From: Enoplolaimus lenunculus
Taxonomy: Eukaryota > Nematoda > Enoplea > Enoplida > Thoracostomopsidae
DNA: 64,000 nucleotides
NCBI GenBank assembly: GCA_030248215.1
Contig: JASANG010001219.1
Coordinates: 22,329 to 86,328 of the forward strand
Reading direction: 5' to 3'
Part shown: positions 52,536 to 64,000 of the stretch, in pieces
How the letters are laid out: each line of letters begins with the position of its first letter
How positions within the stretch are numbered: position 1 is the first letter of the stretch
Notes under the pieces: generated by a model
What the model was told of the DNA's origin: nothing
The model's input: only the letters and a program-made list of their open reading frames with translations
The model's database searches: none
Made by a program: the position numbers and the translations under genes

Positions 52536-53523
52536 GTTAATATATAGCAATTCTATGGCTTCTTTGTTATGGTTCATGAAGTTAAGAACTGGCGCTGGTT
52601 CCGTACGATAGTGTATGGTGACGGGCAGCGGCGGACGGTGGCTGACGGTCCCGTACAATAAATATAGTGCGACCATTAAACGTAAATTTTGCTTTGATTT
52701 AAGTAGCGGCGAAATGCAATCTGTACTAAAAATTGTTGTACTGCAGAAACAACTGTTGACAACCGATGAATTTGAGTGAAATTATTGCAAAAATAATTAA
52801 TATTTTAAGCTGAGTTGATAATTTTGACGTGAACTTACGTGTATTACACGTCTAATTACCGTATATATAATATGCTAAAATAGCTCAAATGTTGTGTTTT
52901 CAATACGAAAGTCTAACAAGCGAAAACAATTACAAACGTATGTATACACGTAATTACTTCAATACATTGGTGTATGGATGGGAATTGGAGAACGGCCGGA
53001 ACATTGCGGTCGCCGGCTTGGGAACTGACGAATAAGTTCGTAGTTGACAGGAGACAATGGAATCCATGAAAATGGACAAATCGCCGTTTGATGGGATGCG
53101 TTTTGTAATGGTTTTGTGAACGGAAGCGCAAAGAGATAATATGAGTTGAAATGAGTTGTTGGAGTAATTATTGTTTGAACTCGATACTGCTCGATGGGTT
53201 CGCGGGTCTCGAGTTCACAGTTTCAGAGTTGAATTTTGTTGTTGATATCGAAGCTGGTTTTGGTCAAGTTTTGTACACTGGCAGGTGTAACAAACGGACA
53301 TATCTGTTGTAATCAATTTGATGTGCGACCGGAGTTTTACCGAGTTATGGTTCATATACTTTTTTAACCGAAAGTAAACGACATTTATCATTTTTGTTCA
53401 ACACTTTTTAGCCGTTAGAATGGTTTCAACAGGAACTACGTTTAATGAGAAGCAGGAACACGAAGCGAATTCAATTGTACCGGAACAGGAATTGCAAATA
53501 TATATATATATTTATATATATAT
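52536..53523. other. Unassigned DNA
   Basis: No supported gene. A family C-like fragment (TGTACCGGAACAGGAATTGC) lies just before the 53524 element. Confidence 0.35.
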
Positions 53524-53870
53524 CGGGGTGCAACCGGAATTCCGGTTCCGGCATTTTTCACCTTCCGGTTCCGGTAAATTTTTGCCGGATTTAAAAATTC
53601 CAGTGTTATAATTTGGCCGTTTTCTTAACTTTGCTAATTTTTAAGAATCTCTTTTGAAAGCCACTTGTACTCCGAATATAAGCCATTGATGGTGGATTTC
53701 ACTTCAGTCGACGACGAAAATCTAAAATACAACAAATAAAATAAATACCTTTGTTCGACTAAGGTTATTTCACAAATAATAGAGCAAAAAATACGATTAA
53801 AATTAAAATTTTGGTGAAATGCATTTTTCACTTTCCGGTTCCGGTAAATTGTAATTCCGGTTGCACCCTG
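53524..53870. mobile_element. Family C element, near-identical to 21726-22091
   Basis: The ends CGGGGTGCAACCGGAATTCC and AATTCCGGTTGCACCCTG and the interior (CTTTTGAAAGCCACTTGTAC and onward) match the other copy, apart from about 20 bases missing near the right end. High similarity suggests recent movement. Confidence 0.8.
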
Positions 53871-54570
53871 ATATTATTGATCCACGGAACTTATAAAATA
53901 TGCTGTCCATCCGCTGTTATCCGTTTTTATTAAGCCAGTTGAATCCAAATTCTACAAAGACAAGCGTTGAATAACAGTTTGAAATATGACAAATTTGCCG
54001 GCCGAAACACAAAATTGTGACAAGAAGAAGCTGATTTTCAGTAATTTTTTGAGACGTAAATTTTTTGTATTTCGTAAGCTTTAGTCTTGATAATTTGACA
54101 CGAAACCGGAAAAATCCGGCTGAGGCGACTTTTTTTACACCCGGAACAGGAACAGGACGTGGAATTGAATTTTTGGTGGAATTCCGATCGGAATGGGAAT
54201 TATTAAAGTATGCATATTTATTCAACAGGTTTTTTTGGCAGCGGTTGTATAAGTTCCTAACAGGTTCGTTCGTAGACAGCTCAAACTGCTGGGGGGGAAA
54301 GAAATATTGGTGGGGTATGCGGTTGAAATAGCAAGCTTATAAGTGGGTCTAAAACATTTCTGTGGGTAGCGCAATTTTTCCGGGGGTGCGGCTGGCATGT
54401 GGCATGTAGTAGAAAACGTTTCCAATTTTCAATTTTTAATTTATTATCATTATCGTAGAATTATAATACAGATTAGAGTTGGCCCCGGGGCCAGGATTTT
54501 TTACCGGACCGTGACCAGTACCACCTGGTGCCAGGTTAGAATATGTAAAGATACCTAACCAACATGAGAT

Positions 54571-54850
54571 AATTTATGCCGGAGGTTCCGGCAATTTCGG
54601 TAGTGAAAATTTGCATAATTTTGAAAATATTTCTGTCGGGCGCGTTTACTTTTAACTTTCGGCACAATTTTGAGGCAAAAATTGGCGAAATTTTGTAAAA
54701 AAACATATGCGTAAACCAAACGTTTTGACAACACATTACACACATATTTGTAAAAATAAGCAAATTACACATCATTTGAACAACCTAATTTCGCCTCAAC
54801 TCCAGGGTTTCAGCTCGGATTCCGGTAAGTTTTGTTGATCTTCCGTTGCG
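54571..54850. mobile_element. Degraded family C element
   Basis: TGCCGGAGGTTCCGGCAATT and TTCGGTAGTGAAAATTTGCA match the interior of the 15557 copy. The ends are largely lost. Confidence 0.5.
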
Positions 54851-56586
54851 CCATGATTGGCTGAACGCATCTGTGCGATGTTTATTCCAACCGAAATGGA
54901 ATACATTTTGAAATTTGATTTCATAATTAAAATGGAATTTAAAAATTTGAAAAAGCGTAGAAGTTTTCCGATTTTAAAACAAAATATATACAAACTGTAA
55001 TGTTTTGTATATATGTTGTATTGTTGCTGTTTTTTTTTGGTTTATAAAGTGTACTGTAATTGGCGTGGTTGATTATTGTATTTGAGACTATGGCTGTGTT
55101 TCAGAAACCCTACGATTTAGTGCTTAAGTACAAGCGAAGTAATTGCTTAACTATTTTGCCGTTTTTAAAACGGTTATTTAAGTTAAGTAAATACTTAAGT
55201 CGCTGGCTAAATTTGATGTATTACAAAGTAATCGTTGAGGCATAGTAACCTTGCTTTAGTTGAAATTGTAGACTCATGTGATGTCTGTTTAAATAATATT
55301 TTTAAACAAAAGTTTTGTATATTTTTATCTGTTCTGAATTGCCGTTTCGTACCATTAAATTAATAAATCGGTGCCAATATTTATTTTTTTACTTTATTTT
55401 TCACTTGGCTACTGGCGCCTTACCCTTCGAACAGGCTCGGGACAAATCCCACTGTCTCAAAACATCCTCAGTACAACCCTAACTCAAAGCTAAAGTGTTG
55501 TGTTTAGATCCCGGGCAAACCGAATAGACTGAAGAATTTTTTAACGTAGCGTAGACGTTATTAATGCGGATGACCCATAATTTTTAAACGATGCCTTAAA
55601 TATTTTAAACGCGAAATTACAACTCTTTGTGCTTTGTCGCAATAAAATCAAAGTGATTGGTGCTTTCTTTCAAAAAATAGAATTTTGGGTAACCGGAGGG
55701 GTCATTCTGTTTCTCAAATCGCTGTATAACCAGGTCGCGGTGCTCCACGATCGTACGGTGTCTGTGTTGATAGGCGAAATGCGCAACTACTTCCGGGCCA
55801 AAGCTTCGATCTAAGGAAAATTTTTTGATTGCTTATTACTTTTTCACCTCTGTGGTCTCGGATTGCAAACTACCGAGACTGTCAAAAAGCGAGACTTGCC
55901 GAGACCGGCCAAATCCCGAGACTTGCCGATATCGAGACCGCCCATGCCTGCCGGTGGTACATTTTTTACCATGCGCGACCCCAAGAGTTGCACACTCTTG
56001 TTATGATCGACTCTTGCTAATATCTTGAAACGGTGTCTATTGTTTGTATTTATTTTGTGTATTGATTTGATGTTGATATGTATATGTATATATATTTATA
56101 TATATATAATATAATATAATATAAATATATATATAATTGTTTCTTGTCTCATTGAAAACAACAGTAGAAGATAATATGGGTATCTATAACGCTCTCAGGG
56201 GTCATTGAACCGATTTTGTGGGTTTTGAATTGAAGTTTTGTGTTCGTTTTGGATGTGAGTTCCAGCCTCTCTCTCCCCCCAGTTTGTGTTACATATTATA
56301 TATTATGAGATGATTGTATATAGGTATTTATACACATAAATTCATAATAACGTTTGACTGAGGTAGTATATATGTATATATACATATATACAATATATGT
56401 ATGTATCTATCTTTATATAAGTATATGTTAATTGCGAGCACATGAAACAACTCATCGTTTGCTCTCTCTGTGTTTTGAAGTTGAGTTGTGATGATAGGTT
56501 TGAGTTTGACTTAAGTTTGTAAATCGGAATTTATTTCTAGTCCATCGCCAGCGGTGAAGGGTGTTGGAACTATGCACGATTCGGTT
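54851..56586. other. Unassigned DNA with TA-rich tracts
   Basis: It includes an E remnant (55978) and TATATA runs near 56072-56410. A 61-codon frame at 55629 has no recognisable features. Confidence 0.35.
55978..56022. mobile_element. Family E terminal remnant
   Basis: AAGAGTTGCACACTCTTG and GATCGACTCTTGCTAATATC resemble the right end of the 26175 element. No left end was found. Confidence 0.45.
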
Positions 56587-57075
56587 TAAAAAGTTTTGGC
56601 CAAAGTCAAGGGTTATGGACCACACTGGGAATACAACCTCGGATCCACCCCTTAAAAAGTTTTGGCCAAAGTTAACGGCCACACTGGGCATACAACCGCG
56701 GGCGCACCCCTTAAAAAGTTTTGGCCAAAGTTAAGGGTTAAGGACCACACTGGGAATACAACCTCGGATCCACCCCTTAAAAAGTTTTGGCCAAAGTTAA
56801 CGGCCACACTGGGCATACAACCGCGGGCGCACCCCTTAAAAAGTTTTGGCCAAAGTTAAGGGTTAAGGACCACACTGGGAATACAACCTCGGATCCACCC
56901 CTTAAAAAGTTTTGGCCAAAGTTAACGGCCACACTGGGCATACAACCGCGGGCGCACCCCTTAAAAAGTTTTGGCCAAAGTTAAGGGTTAAGGACCACAC
57001 TGGGAATACAACCTCGGATCCACCCCTTAAAAAGTTTTGGCCAAAGTTAACGACCACACTGGGCATACACCCGCG
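56587..57075. repeat. 125-bp higher-order tandem repeat (~4 copies)
   Basis: Each 125-base unit contains two ~62-base halves, both starting CCCCTTAAAAAGTTTTGGCC. One half reads ACGGCCACACTGGGCATACA and the other AGGACCACACTGGGAATACA. Copies are almost identical, so the array expanded recently. Confidence 0.95.
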
Positions 57076-57490
57076 GACCCGTGTTTCGCTCGAGTCGATG
57101 ATCGTGCTACCAAAATAACGCCGTGGTCGTTTGTAATAACTTCGTATACCAGCGTATGTGCACATGTATGGTAAATAGCGCGGGTTGATCAAAAGTGAGA
57201 CATGCTTGTCGTCGGCTGTATGCGGGGTCGATGCATATATGGTCGATCAAAAACAGTAGTGTCGAGAGTTGGGCGGCGACACAGTTGCAGTGGTCGAGTG
57301 TTCGCTTTAACGATGTGTAGGTTTGAGAGTTGTTCGATCTTTGCCTCTGTAGGCGTGGTTTTCCAGCTGCTTAGTTGAAAAGTGCTGAAGGTCTGGTGTT
57401 TACCTAGACCTGACACGGACCAATGGCTGGTATGGGCTAAGAGTCGTTAGTCGCGTAGTTGTCTTGCGAGTATGTTCAGTTGGGGGTTTT

Positions 57491-57853
57491 TAGAGATGTG
57501 CTGATACCAAAAATTTTGCCAATGCCTTAACTTTAGTACACTATGCTTAGTAAACAGATTATAGCATACTACATTACATCATTATATGCAGACTGAAACC
57601 GTAACCATCATAAATGATGATAATTTTAGACGCATTTCAATTCATTTTTTCAAACACAAACGCAAGAAAGATATCAGTTTTCCTGACCGAGTACACTGAT
57701 TTGCGCCCAGAAATGCAATTGATAGCATTCTAACTGACTGTTATATGTGAAATAAGCATCGGCAAAGAATCGGCAATTGTTTTACAGTACCGATGCCGAT
57801 ACTGACGAAAACTGTTGATTATTACCGATGCCGATTAATCGACACATCCCTAG
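57491..57853. mobile_element. Family D element
   Basis: TAGAGATGTGCTGATACC and GATTAATCGACACATCCCTA are the ends. The interior matches 32597-33182 (CACTATGCTTAGTAAACAGA and onward). Confidence 0.75.
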
Positions 57854-59651
57854 TTTTTATGCTGTTAACCTCTCTACCATCGGTTGCAAGATTACTTTTA
57901 GCAGTTTAAAGTCAAATTTTGGTAGAAGCTTGTGAGTTAAGGCGCTATTGTACGGCTGGTAAACGTGTTTAGAAGCAATTTTAGCAGGGTCATTGATGAA
58001 GTTTTAGTTTAAAGTTTGGGGTTTGCGACAAATTTTTGAAGGTCTTAATCGTTTGTCAACCGCTAGGTTGACTAAAATCATTGACATCAAATGTAGCGAG
58101 CTAAGGCGTTCGTGTCAACATCGTATCTACGCACTGTGTAGATATAGAGTACATGCTAATAAGGAACAGACAAATTGATTGCGTGATGCTAATAAGGAAC
58201 ACAGACTGGCGAATTTGTGAGAAACTTATGCTTGCAAAAAGCAATCCGAGAGTCTGTTTTATACCGTTGCATTGACAATTATTCGCTCTATCGAACGATA
58301 TAAGTTTCGCAATCTTTGATGTACAAACTGCACCAAAAAACAAACAAAAACCAAAACATTTCTTAGTTACAGGTAATAACGCTAAATTAAGGCAATGATA
58401 CTCAGATTTAATTAATAATTAACAAACACACGAAATTACATTTAGGGAACAGTTCAATTTACTGTAATATAAACGCTATTAATAGCTGTTTTTTTGCCTA
58501 TTAAGTAAGCCATGAATGTATTAATTCGTATTGAATATCGTTTAAAATGCTTGAATCGCTTTTCAAGTGCTGTATGTTCACTCTACTTTAAATTTTGAAT
58601 GTATAACTCGTTAGTATAGAGATTATTCAAAATTTGGCTGGTTCGGCATACATTGAAAGTAAAATTAAAGTTTTTATAGTTACTTTAGAAGCGCACAATA
58701 TGTGAACCTAATCACACCGCAAGCAATCGTTGCTTATTTGCCAGTCTTTTCCGTGTTTTTCTGTTACATCAGTCCAGTCGTGACCTCAGCGATCGGTGTT
58801 CACACCCAGTTACCCCGGTGGTGTGTTTTTTGTTGGGTTTTCTACGTAATTCTGAACCATATAATGGTTTTCCGGGCTTGTAAGATGCTACGTCAAAACG
58901 ACGGTCAATGTTGGGCAATAACTATTTGTGGCATTACCAATGGTGTCCAAATAGTCAGTATTAAATTTCACTAGCGAGGTAAATTTATATTATTTTATAA
59001 GCCTAAAATAGGTTTTATGCCATGGTATACAGGGATTTTATGAGCAGCGTTCGTTTGATGTGTATCGCATGATAAATAGGTAATATTAGGTCGAAAATTT
59101 GTCGTTTACCACTTGTAGCTTGTGCCTTAATTTCCTGGTTCCACCCACTCGTTAACTGCCGGCATTTATATACGATATATATTATGCTAAGCGTTATAGT
59201 TTTTGTTGCTAAATATTTATACAAGTTAACGTTGATTAAAAGTGAAGTATATTTTAGTGAAATTGCCAGCGAAATGAAAATTTGAAATTTTGAACAAGTA
59301 ATAAAAGTGTTTTTTTTTGTTTTGGTTGATGTTTGATGGATTTGTGGACGGCAGCGATCCAGCCAGCCAGCCACGTCGCTGTCAAGGATTCGCTGATTGT
59401 TTAAATATTTGGATTCTGGCAGTATAAATGTATAAACGTTTATAGCAGGGACTGTTGCAACGATTTCGGTTCGGAATCGGATACGTTCAATTGTGATAGT
59501 ATTTTTTGGGATTTCTAAATTTTCTGAAGGAAATTGTGAAGTTTGTTAGTTTTATGTGTTTTTTGGGAGGTTTTGAGAAAATTCGATGGTATATCTGGAG
59601 TGTAAAGTGTTACATAGTTAATTTTGTACGCCCTCCAGGTGTATATAATAA
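57854..59651. other. Unassigned DNA
   Basis: AT-rich. A 90-codon hydrophobic frame at 58702 lacks an ATG and splice support, so I do not call it. Confidence 0.35.
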
Positions 59652-59755
59652 ATAGGTAGATATATTATATATATTTTATATTATATATATTATATATTAT
59701 ATATATTATATTATATATAATATATCTATTTATTTATTATATATGTATATATATA
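59652..59755. repeat. TA-rich palindromic tract
   Basis: Alternating TATATA with TATATTATATATTATATA blocks forms overlapping palindromes. A similar tract lies at 56072-56132. Confidence 0.85.
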
Positions 59756-59849
59756 TTGTTCGTGGTATTTTAATGAATATGTTTTTTATCAGATGGCTTG
59801 TGTATAATATTTGAGTTAAAAAATTTAAAGACATTCGATTTAAATTGGG

Positions 59850-60990
59850 GGTCATGAGAGCGAAGAGAGAGAGAGACAGAGTAACGTTGTCTCGTTGATG
59901 AACAGTTGCAATAAATGTTGCGAAAAATTTAAAACGACACTGTATCATAAGACCTGACAGCTGCTGATTGGTTGTAACTGGATTCAGTGTTTCAAATTTG
60001 CGATGGTTTGGTTTTTGGGATTAACAAAAATTTTGTGAACGCTGACGAATAGCAGGTGATTTCATTGGACTGGTGATAGGTACTGCATAAAATATACAAC
60101 ACGGATGCCAAACGCAATGTAGTTTAGTCAGAATTGGCCAGAAATGGAAATTTTTGAGACTCGCCTAAGCTTAAGCTACAAGCCTAAGTGGAATCAGAAA
60201 TGGAAATTTTTGAGACTCGCCTAAGCTTAAGCCTAAGCCTAAGTGGAATCAGAAATGGAAATTTTTGACACCCGCCTAAGCTTAAGCTTAAGCCTAAATG
60301 GAATCAGAAATGGAAATTTTTTTAGACCCATATATGCTATTTTGTTTCGTGGCGAGTTTTACAGTAGATAATTTCGGTGATATTACTCTTTTACTGTATA
60401 CATTTTTTACTTTTTCACTGTTGTTACTTAGTCATCATATATATCTGTCGCAGCTCAAGTCGGAATTCAGCCCAATCCCGAATTGGGCTGGTCCAGGGCG
60501 TAATTACGACTTGGGCTGGCCAACGGCGGTATCATGTCTGATAAAGCTGCGCGTTTTTTTTGTTTGGTTACTAGATAGTCGTAATCCTGCTTGATTTCAC
60601 TTTGCTCAGTGAAACAAACTGTTTAGTAGCCAACAGGTGGCGATTACTTAGCCAATCAGAAAAAAGTATTCGCATCGGCTAATCGTATTTGAGTATGGCA
60701 TTAACGTAGTAACCAGTCACAAGGCGTGCACTTGACGCATTGAAAGAATTACGCCGCAGACTAACCCAAGTCGTAACGTCCTGGTTTAAGTCCAATTTGC
60801 AATCTGGCTCAATTACGACTTTGGCTACAACATACATACTTATCACGTATATCGTGGATCATGACGATAGCAATCTTTACGTGTTCCAACTTGGTCCCGG
60901 TCAGCAATGACATCCTGACCCCGGAGCAACTCAAATCGATCTGTATAGGATTGAATTGTGTGTCGGTATATGTACACGTAAAGTGTATGT
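59850..60990 (+). repeat. Left arm of a large inverted repeat
   Basis: This ~1.1 kb arm is repeated in reverse complement, with substitutions and indels, at about 63030-64000. Shared landmarks include GCAATGTAGTTTAGTC, TTTAAAACGACACTGTAT, GGTGATAGGTACTGCATAAA and GGATTCAGTGTTTCAA. It contains about three tandem ~55-base units (GAATCAGAAATGGAAATTTT plus a CGCCTAAGCTTAAGCC block) near 60130-60320. No convincing ORF. Confidence 0.85.
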
Positions 60991-61047
60991 AAAAGCAAAT
61001 GTTGCCATGCCTGTGCACATATGCCGGTATAACAAGTTGTTGCAGTG

Positions 61048-61122
61048 ACCGCGTAATGTAGTGGTAGCACGCTTGGCTCCAGAGCAAGAGGGCCGAGTTG
61101 CGATTCCCGGTGTGGTCATTAA
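61048..61122 (+). tRNA. tRNA-Trp(CCA)-like sequence, probably a pseudogene or SINE head
   Basis: The ends GACCGCG and TGTGGTC pair as an acceptor stem. The anticodon loop CTCCAGA reads CCA (Trp). Box B is GAGTTGCGATTCC with one extra base in the T loop, and the D and anticodon stems have mismatches. The faults suggest a non-functional copy. It sits in the spacer between the large inverted arms. Confidence 0.45.
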
Positions 61123-61631
61123 CTTTGGCAAAACTTCAGCCAGGGGTCGTCCAAACCGTATAGTACCAACATTGTGTATAGCGGCCTGGAGCCACGGTTG
61201 GACGTCTATTATTGCTCCCTTCCAAGCAATGGATGATAATTTGTAACACAGTCACTTCTGGGGTGCGATAATTAGAAACACAATTGAGTTTGAAAGCGGG
61301 GTTTTTAGCGACAAATGGTATCGTTGTTGTAGTAACTGTTGTTAAACGCTGCATCTGGTGCAAGTATTTGATAAGACGTCATAGTGTGATTTGATTGAAA
61401 TTGAAGTAGAATTATTATAACTTGTTAGCTTTGATTTTAATAATAAATTTTAAAATTTGAAATTGGTAATTTTGATATTGGTTTGAACAACGGAATGATT
61501 GTGAATAGCTTGTTGGGATGAACAGAGTCGACAGCCGACACACACCCACACACACAGGCAGATTTTCATTGTGGGGTTGGTAAATGTTAGTTATCATTTG
61601 GGGTCTGCCGGCTACGAGATGGGAGAATTGG

Positions 61632-61998
61632 CAGGGTGCAACCGGAATTGTGGTTCCGGTAGGGAAATCCGGCATTTTTGACACAAATTTTCCGGTATTT
61701 TTCGTATTGAAAATTTTTTCTGATTCGAAAATTTAAGAAATATTGGCATATTATTCTAATTTATTTTTCTTAAATTGTCTGAGCGTGTATTGGCAAAATT
61801 TTTCAGTGTGTACCATATTCCATATTTTATCATACGTTTTCGGACACTGCATTTGTTTCAGGATTTTGGCATCCTAAATGGTGTTTTTACACCGTTAAAA
61901 GCGATAAAATAGCGTTAACAACGAATTTTTCGGTAACAATAATTTTTTCTGGTTCCTGTTCCGGTTCCGGTATTTTATCATTCCGGTTGCCCACTGGG
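61632..61998. mobile_element. Family C element
   Basis: CAGGGTGCAACCGGAATTGT and TTCCGGTTGCCCACTGG are the ends. The interior shares GGATTTTGGCATCCTAAATG and GCGATAAAATAGCGTTAA with 31584-31861. Confidence 0.7.
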
Positions 61999-62057
61999 TA
62001 TTAGATTCTTAGGGTTAGGCTTTAAAGTAAGATTTTTGCTATATTTAGTGTTTCATT

Positions 62058-62329
62058 TAGAGGGTTTATCACATGAATATTTTCTATTTCCAATGAGACC
62101 TACTTTTATGCTAGGATTCGAACTCGGGTGACTGGCGTGGGAGGCGTATACCATCACCACGCAGCTGTAGGAGCTTGACGCTCGAGCCCGAGGGGGCTCT
62201 CACGTCATGTGGTGATTTAGTACAATGTATACGTGTTGCAATTGTTACACACGGTGCGATTTATACTATTTAACGTATATACACTGCGCTGAGTTTCCTA
62301 CAGGCAACTCAGTGTGAGAAGGGGTTAAA
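62058..62329 (-). mobile_element. Family G element with tRNA-like core, copy 2
   Basis: It closely matches 17138-17414, including ACTTTTATGCTAGGATTCGA, GGAGGCGTATACCATCACCA, CTCGAGCCCGAGGGGGCTCT and the GTGAGAAGGGGTTAA end. The left end is slightly degraded. Confidence 0.65.
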
Positions 62330-62861
62330 ACGGAAGTTTTGTTCCAACTAAAATTTTAAGTTAGAGTCGAGTAAACGTGTATATATATGCAGTGTACCCA
62401 TAGTCAAGATATATATACATTTGTTAATGTTTGGTTGCAGAAAATTCGGCTAAGGAACGAGCGGCGCTTTTGTAGTTTTTCCCCGCACACGACGCAGATG
62501 TGGGGGGGGCGGGTGGCGGCGGCGAGTTTTATCACTTGCAACATAGAATACTTTGTGTTTTTGTTTTAAAAACGGATTTCTAGTGCGAAAATTTTGAGTC
62601 AATTTTGCGTTATGTTTGTCATGTAGCTGCCGCAATCGTGAGAATTTAACGATTTGAAGGGATACTATTAAGCAGGATGTCGGGATGTCCCCATTGAAGC
62701 TTTCGACTGTAAGCATTTTTTTTTTGATTGAAAACTAAAATTACTGAAATAGTGGTTGAGTTTGTCGCTTAGGCACCTGAAGTGCATAGTGCATGGACTT
62801 GGAGGGGAGGGGTCATAGACCCCTGAAGGAAAGGCAACCGACCACAGAAAAAAACAGAACC

Positions 62862-63030
62862 AAAAACCACCCCCCACACCCATCCCCCACACACCCTCAA
62901 CCTCAATCTAACAAAAAACAAAAAACACCCCCACACAACACACACCCCACCCACACACCCAACCAACCCCACCCCCTCCACCCCCACCCCCAACACCCCC
63001 CACCCACCCCCCCCCCCCCCCCCCCCCCCC
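62862..63030. repeat. C/A-rich tract ending in a poly-C run
   Basis: The plus strand is almost free of G and T for about 170 bases and ends in about 22-24 consecutive C. The complementary strand is G-rich. The tract abuts the inner edge of the right inverted arm. The frames read from it are not genes. Confidence 0.9.
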
Positions 63031-64000
63031 TGATTACCGTACACTTTACGTGTACTACCGACACACGAGATCAATCCTATACAGATGGGATTAGTTGCTC
63101 AGGTCAGAATGTGGGTGACCGGGACCCAAGTTGGAACACGTAAGAAGATTGCTACCGTCATGATCCACAATCTAGGGATATATCGTATGTTGTAGTCAAC
63201 CAGATCAATTGGACTTAAACCAGGACGTTACGACTTGGGTTCATCTGCGGCGTAACCTTTCGATGCGTGGCGCCCTCCTGACTGGCTATACATTAATATC
63301 TCAAATACGATTAGCGATGCGAATACTTTTCTGATTGGCTAAGTCGCCACCTGTTGGCTACTAAACAGTTTCACTGAGCAAAGTGAACGAGCAGCCGGAC
63401 GCGCAGCCCGCCGTTGGCCAGCCCAAGTCGTAATTACGCCCTGGAGCCGATCGGATTGGGCTGATTACAAACTAACTCGGCATCGACTAGGTAACAACAG
63501 TGAAAAAAGTAGAAAATATTATACAGTAAAAGAGTCATAGCCGAAATTATCTACTGTAAACACAACAATCATATGGGTCTCAAAAAATTTCCATACTGAT
63601 TCCATTTAACTTAAGACTAGGCGGGTGTCAAAAATTTCCATTTTTATATTCCACTTAGGCTTAGGCTTAAGCTTAGGCGAGTCTCGAAAATTTCCGTTAA
63701 CTATAGCTTAAAACTAACAAGATCTCAAAAATTTCCCATTTCTGGCCATCCAGACTAAACTACATTGCGTTTAGCATCTATTTGTATATTTATGCAGTAC
63801 CTATCACCAATGAAATCACCTGCTAGTTAGTCAGCGTTCACAAAAATTTTGTTAATCCCAAAAACAAACCATCGCGGAGTTGAAACACTGAATCCAGTTA
63901 CAACCAATCGGCAGCTGTAGTTAATACAGTGTCGTTTTAAATTTTCGCAACATCCAACTGTTCAACGACGAGGTAGTTTTACTCTGTCTCTCTTCAAGCA
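63030..64000 (-). repeat. Right arm of a large inverted repeat (cut by the window end)
   Basis: It reverses the left arm from GTGTACTACCGACACACGAG through TTCAACGACGAGGTAGTTTT. Divergence between arms appears moderate, with many small indels. The outer limit is beyond 64000. Confidence 0.85.

Noticed and set aside
55629..55814. 61-codon ORF
   Set aside because: No homology signal recognised and no splice sites; near-random length for this composition.
58702..58974. Hydrophobic 90-codon ORF
   Set aside because: It begins at GTG, has no ATG or acceptor, and no recognisable family features.
61048..61122. Functional tRNA-Trp gene
   Set aside because: Extra base in the T loop and mismatched stems; kept only as a tRNA-like feature at modest confidence.
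62769..63143. Pro/His-rich or Gly-rich ORFs
   Set aside because: They arise from the C/A-rich tract; no start context or splice support.

Overview
This window looks like a gene-containing stretch of an invertebrate animal nuclear genome. Coding sequence is split by GT-AG introns of a few hundred bases to about 3 kb. The recognisable products are animal or eukaryotic: a KASH-domain nesprin, a MAP-kinase-interacting kinase (MNK) and the exosome ring subunit EXOSC8/Rrp43. Non-coding DNA is AT-rich and packed with short inverted-repeat elements. I cannot place the species from sequence alone; a tunicate-like genome is only a guess.

Gene layout. (1) About 4.8-18.15 kb, plus strand: the 3' part of a nesprin/SYNE-like gene, reconstructed as dispersed phase-compatible exons and ending in a KASH exon (17966-18149) whose C-terminus is NGPPPV. 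(2) 20396-21520, minus strand: an uninterrupted 374-codon EXOSC8 homologue. (3) 23861-32059, minus strand: an eleven-exon MNK kinase gene. All eleven exons join in phase to a 640-residue protein. (4) 36685-40377, plus strand: a two-exon gene for a ~994-residue low-complexity, Gln- and Pro-rich protein that I do not recognise, with an AATAAA 93 bases after its stop. From about 40.5 kb to the end I find no convincing gene; that third is repeats, minisatellites and unassigned DNA.

Repeat layout. Several non-autonomous inverted-repeat families recur. Family A has termini like GGCCCATGTATAGAACAG; family B has termini like TGGCCAATGTTACTTT. Both carry a core of degenerate TTAGGC hexamers, and one copy (16587-16862) joins an A end to a B end. 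Family C has hAT-like termini CAGGGTGCAACCGGAA; family D has TAGGGATGTGCCGAT; family E has CAAGAGTGGATGAT and a visible target duplication. There are also F, G, K, L, M, N, P and Q elements. Tandem arrays include a ~21-bp minisatellite inside a P element, a 28-bp array of ~35 copies, a (TTG)n tract of ~280 bp, a (TTA)n tract, and a 125-bp higher-order array. The last 4 kb holds two ~1 kb arms in inverted orientation, the outer one running off the window.

How the parts relate. The genes show no shared pathway: nesprin is a nuclear-envelope linker, EXOSC8 acts in RNA decay, and MNK phosphorylates eIF4E. The repeats mostly lie in introns and between genes. In two places they matter for gene structure: a B element ends 13 bases before a nesprin exon, and a nesprin exon contains a periodic cluster of RFX-type palindromes.
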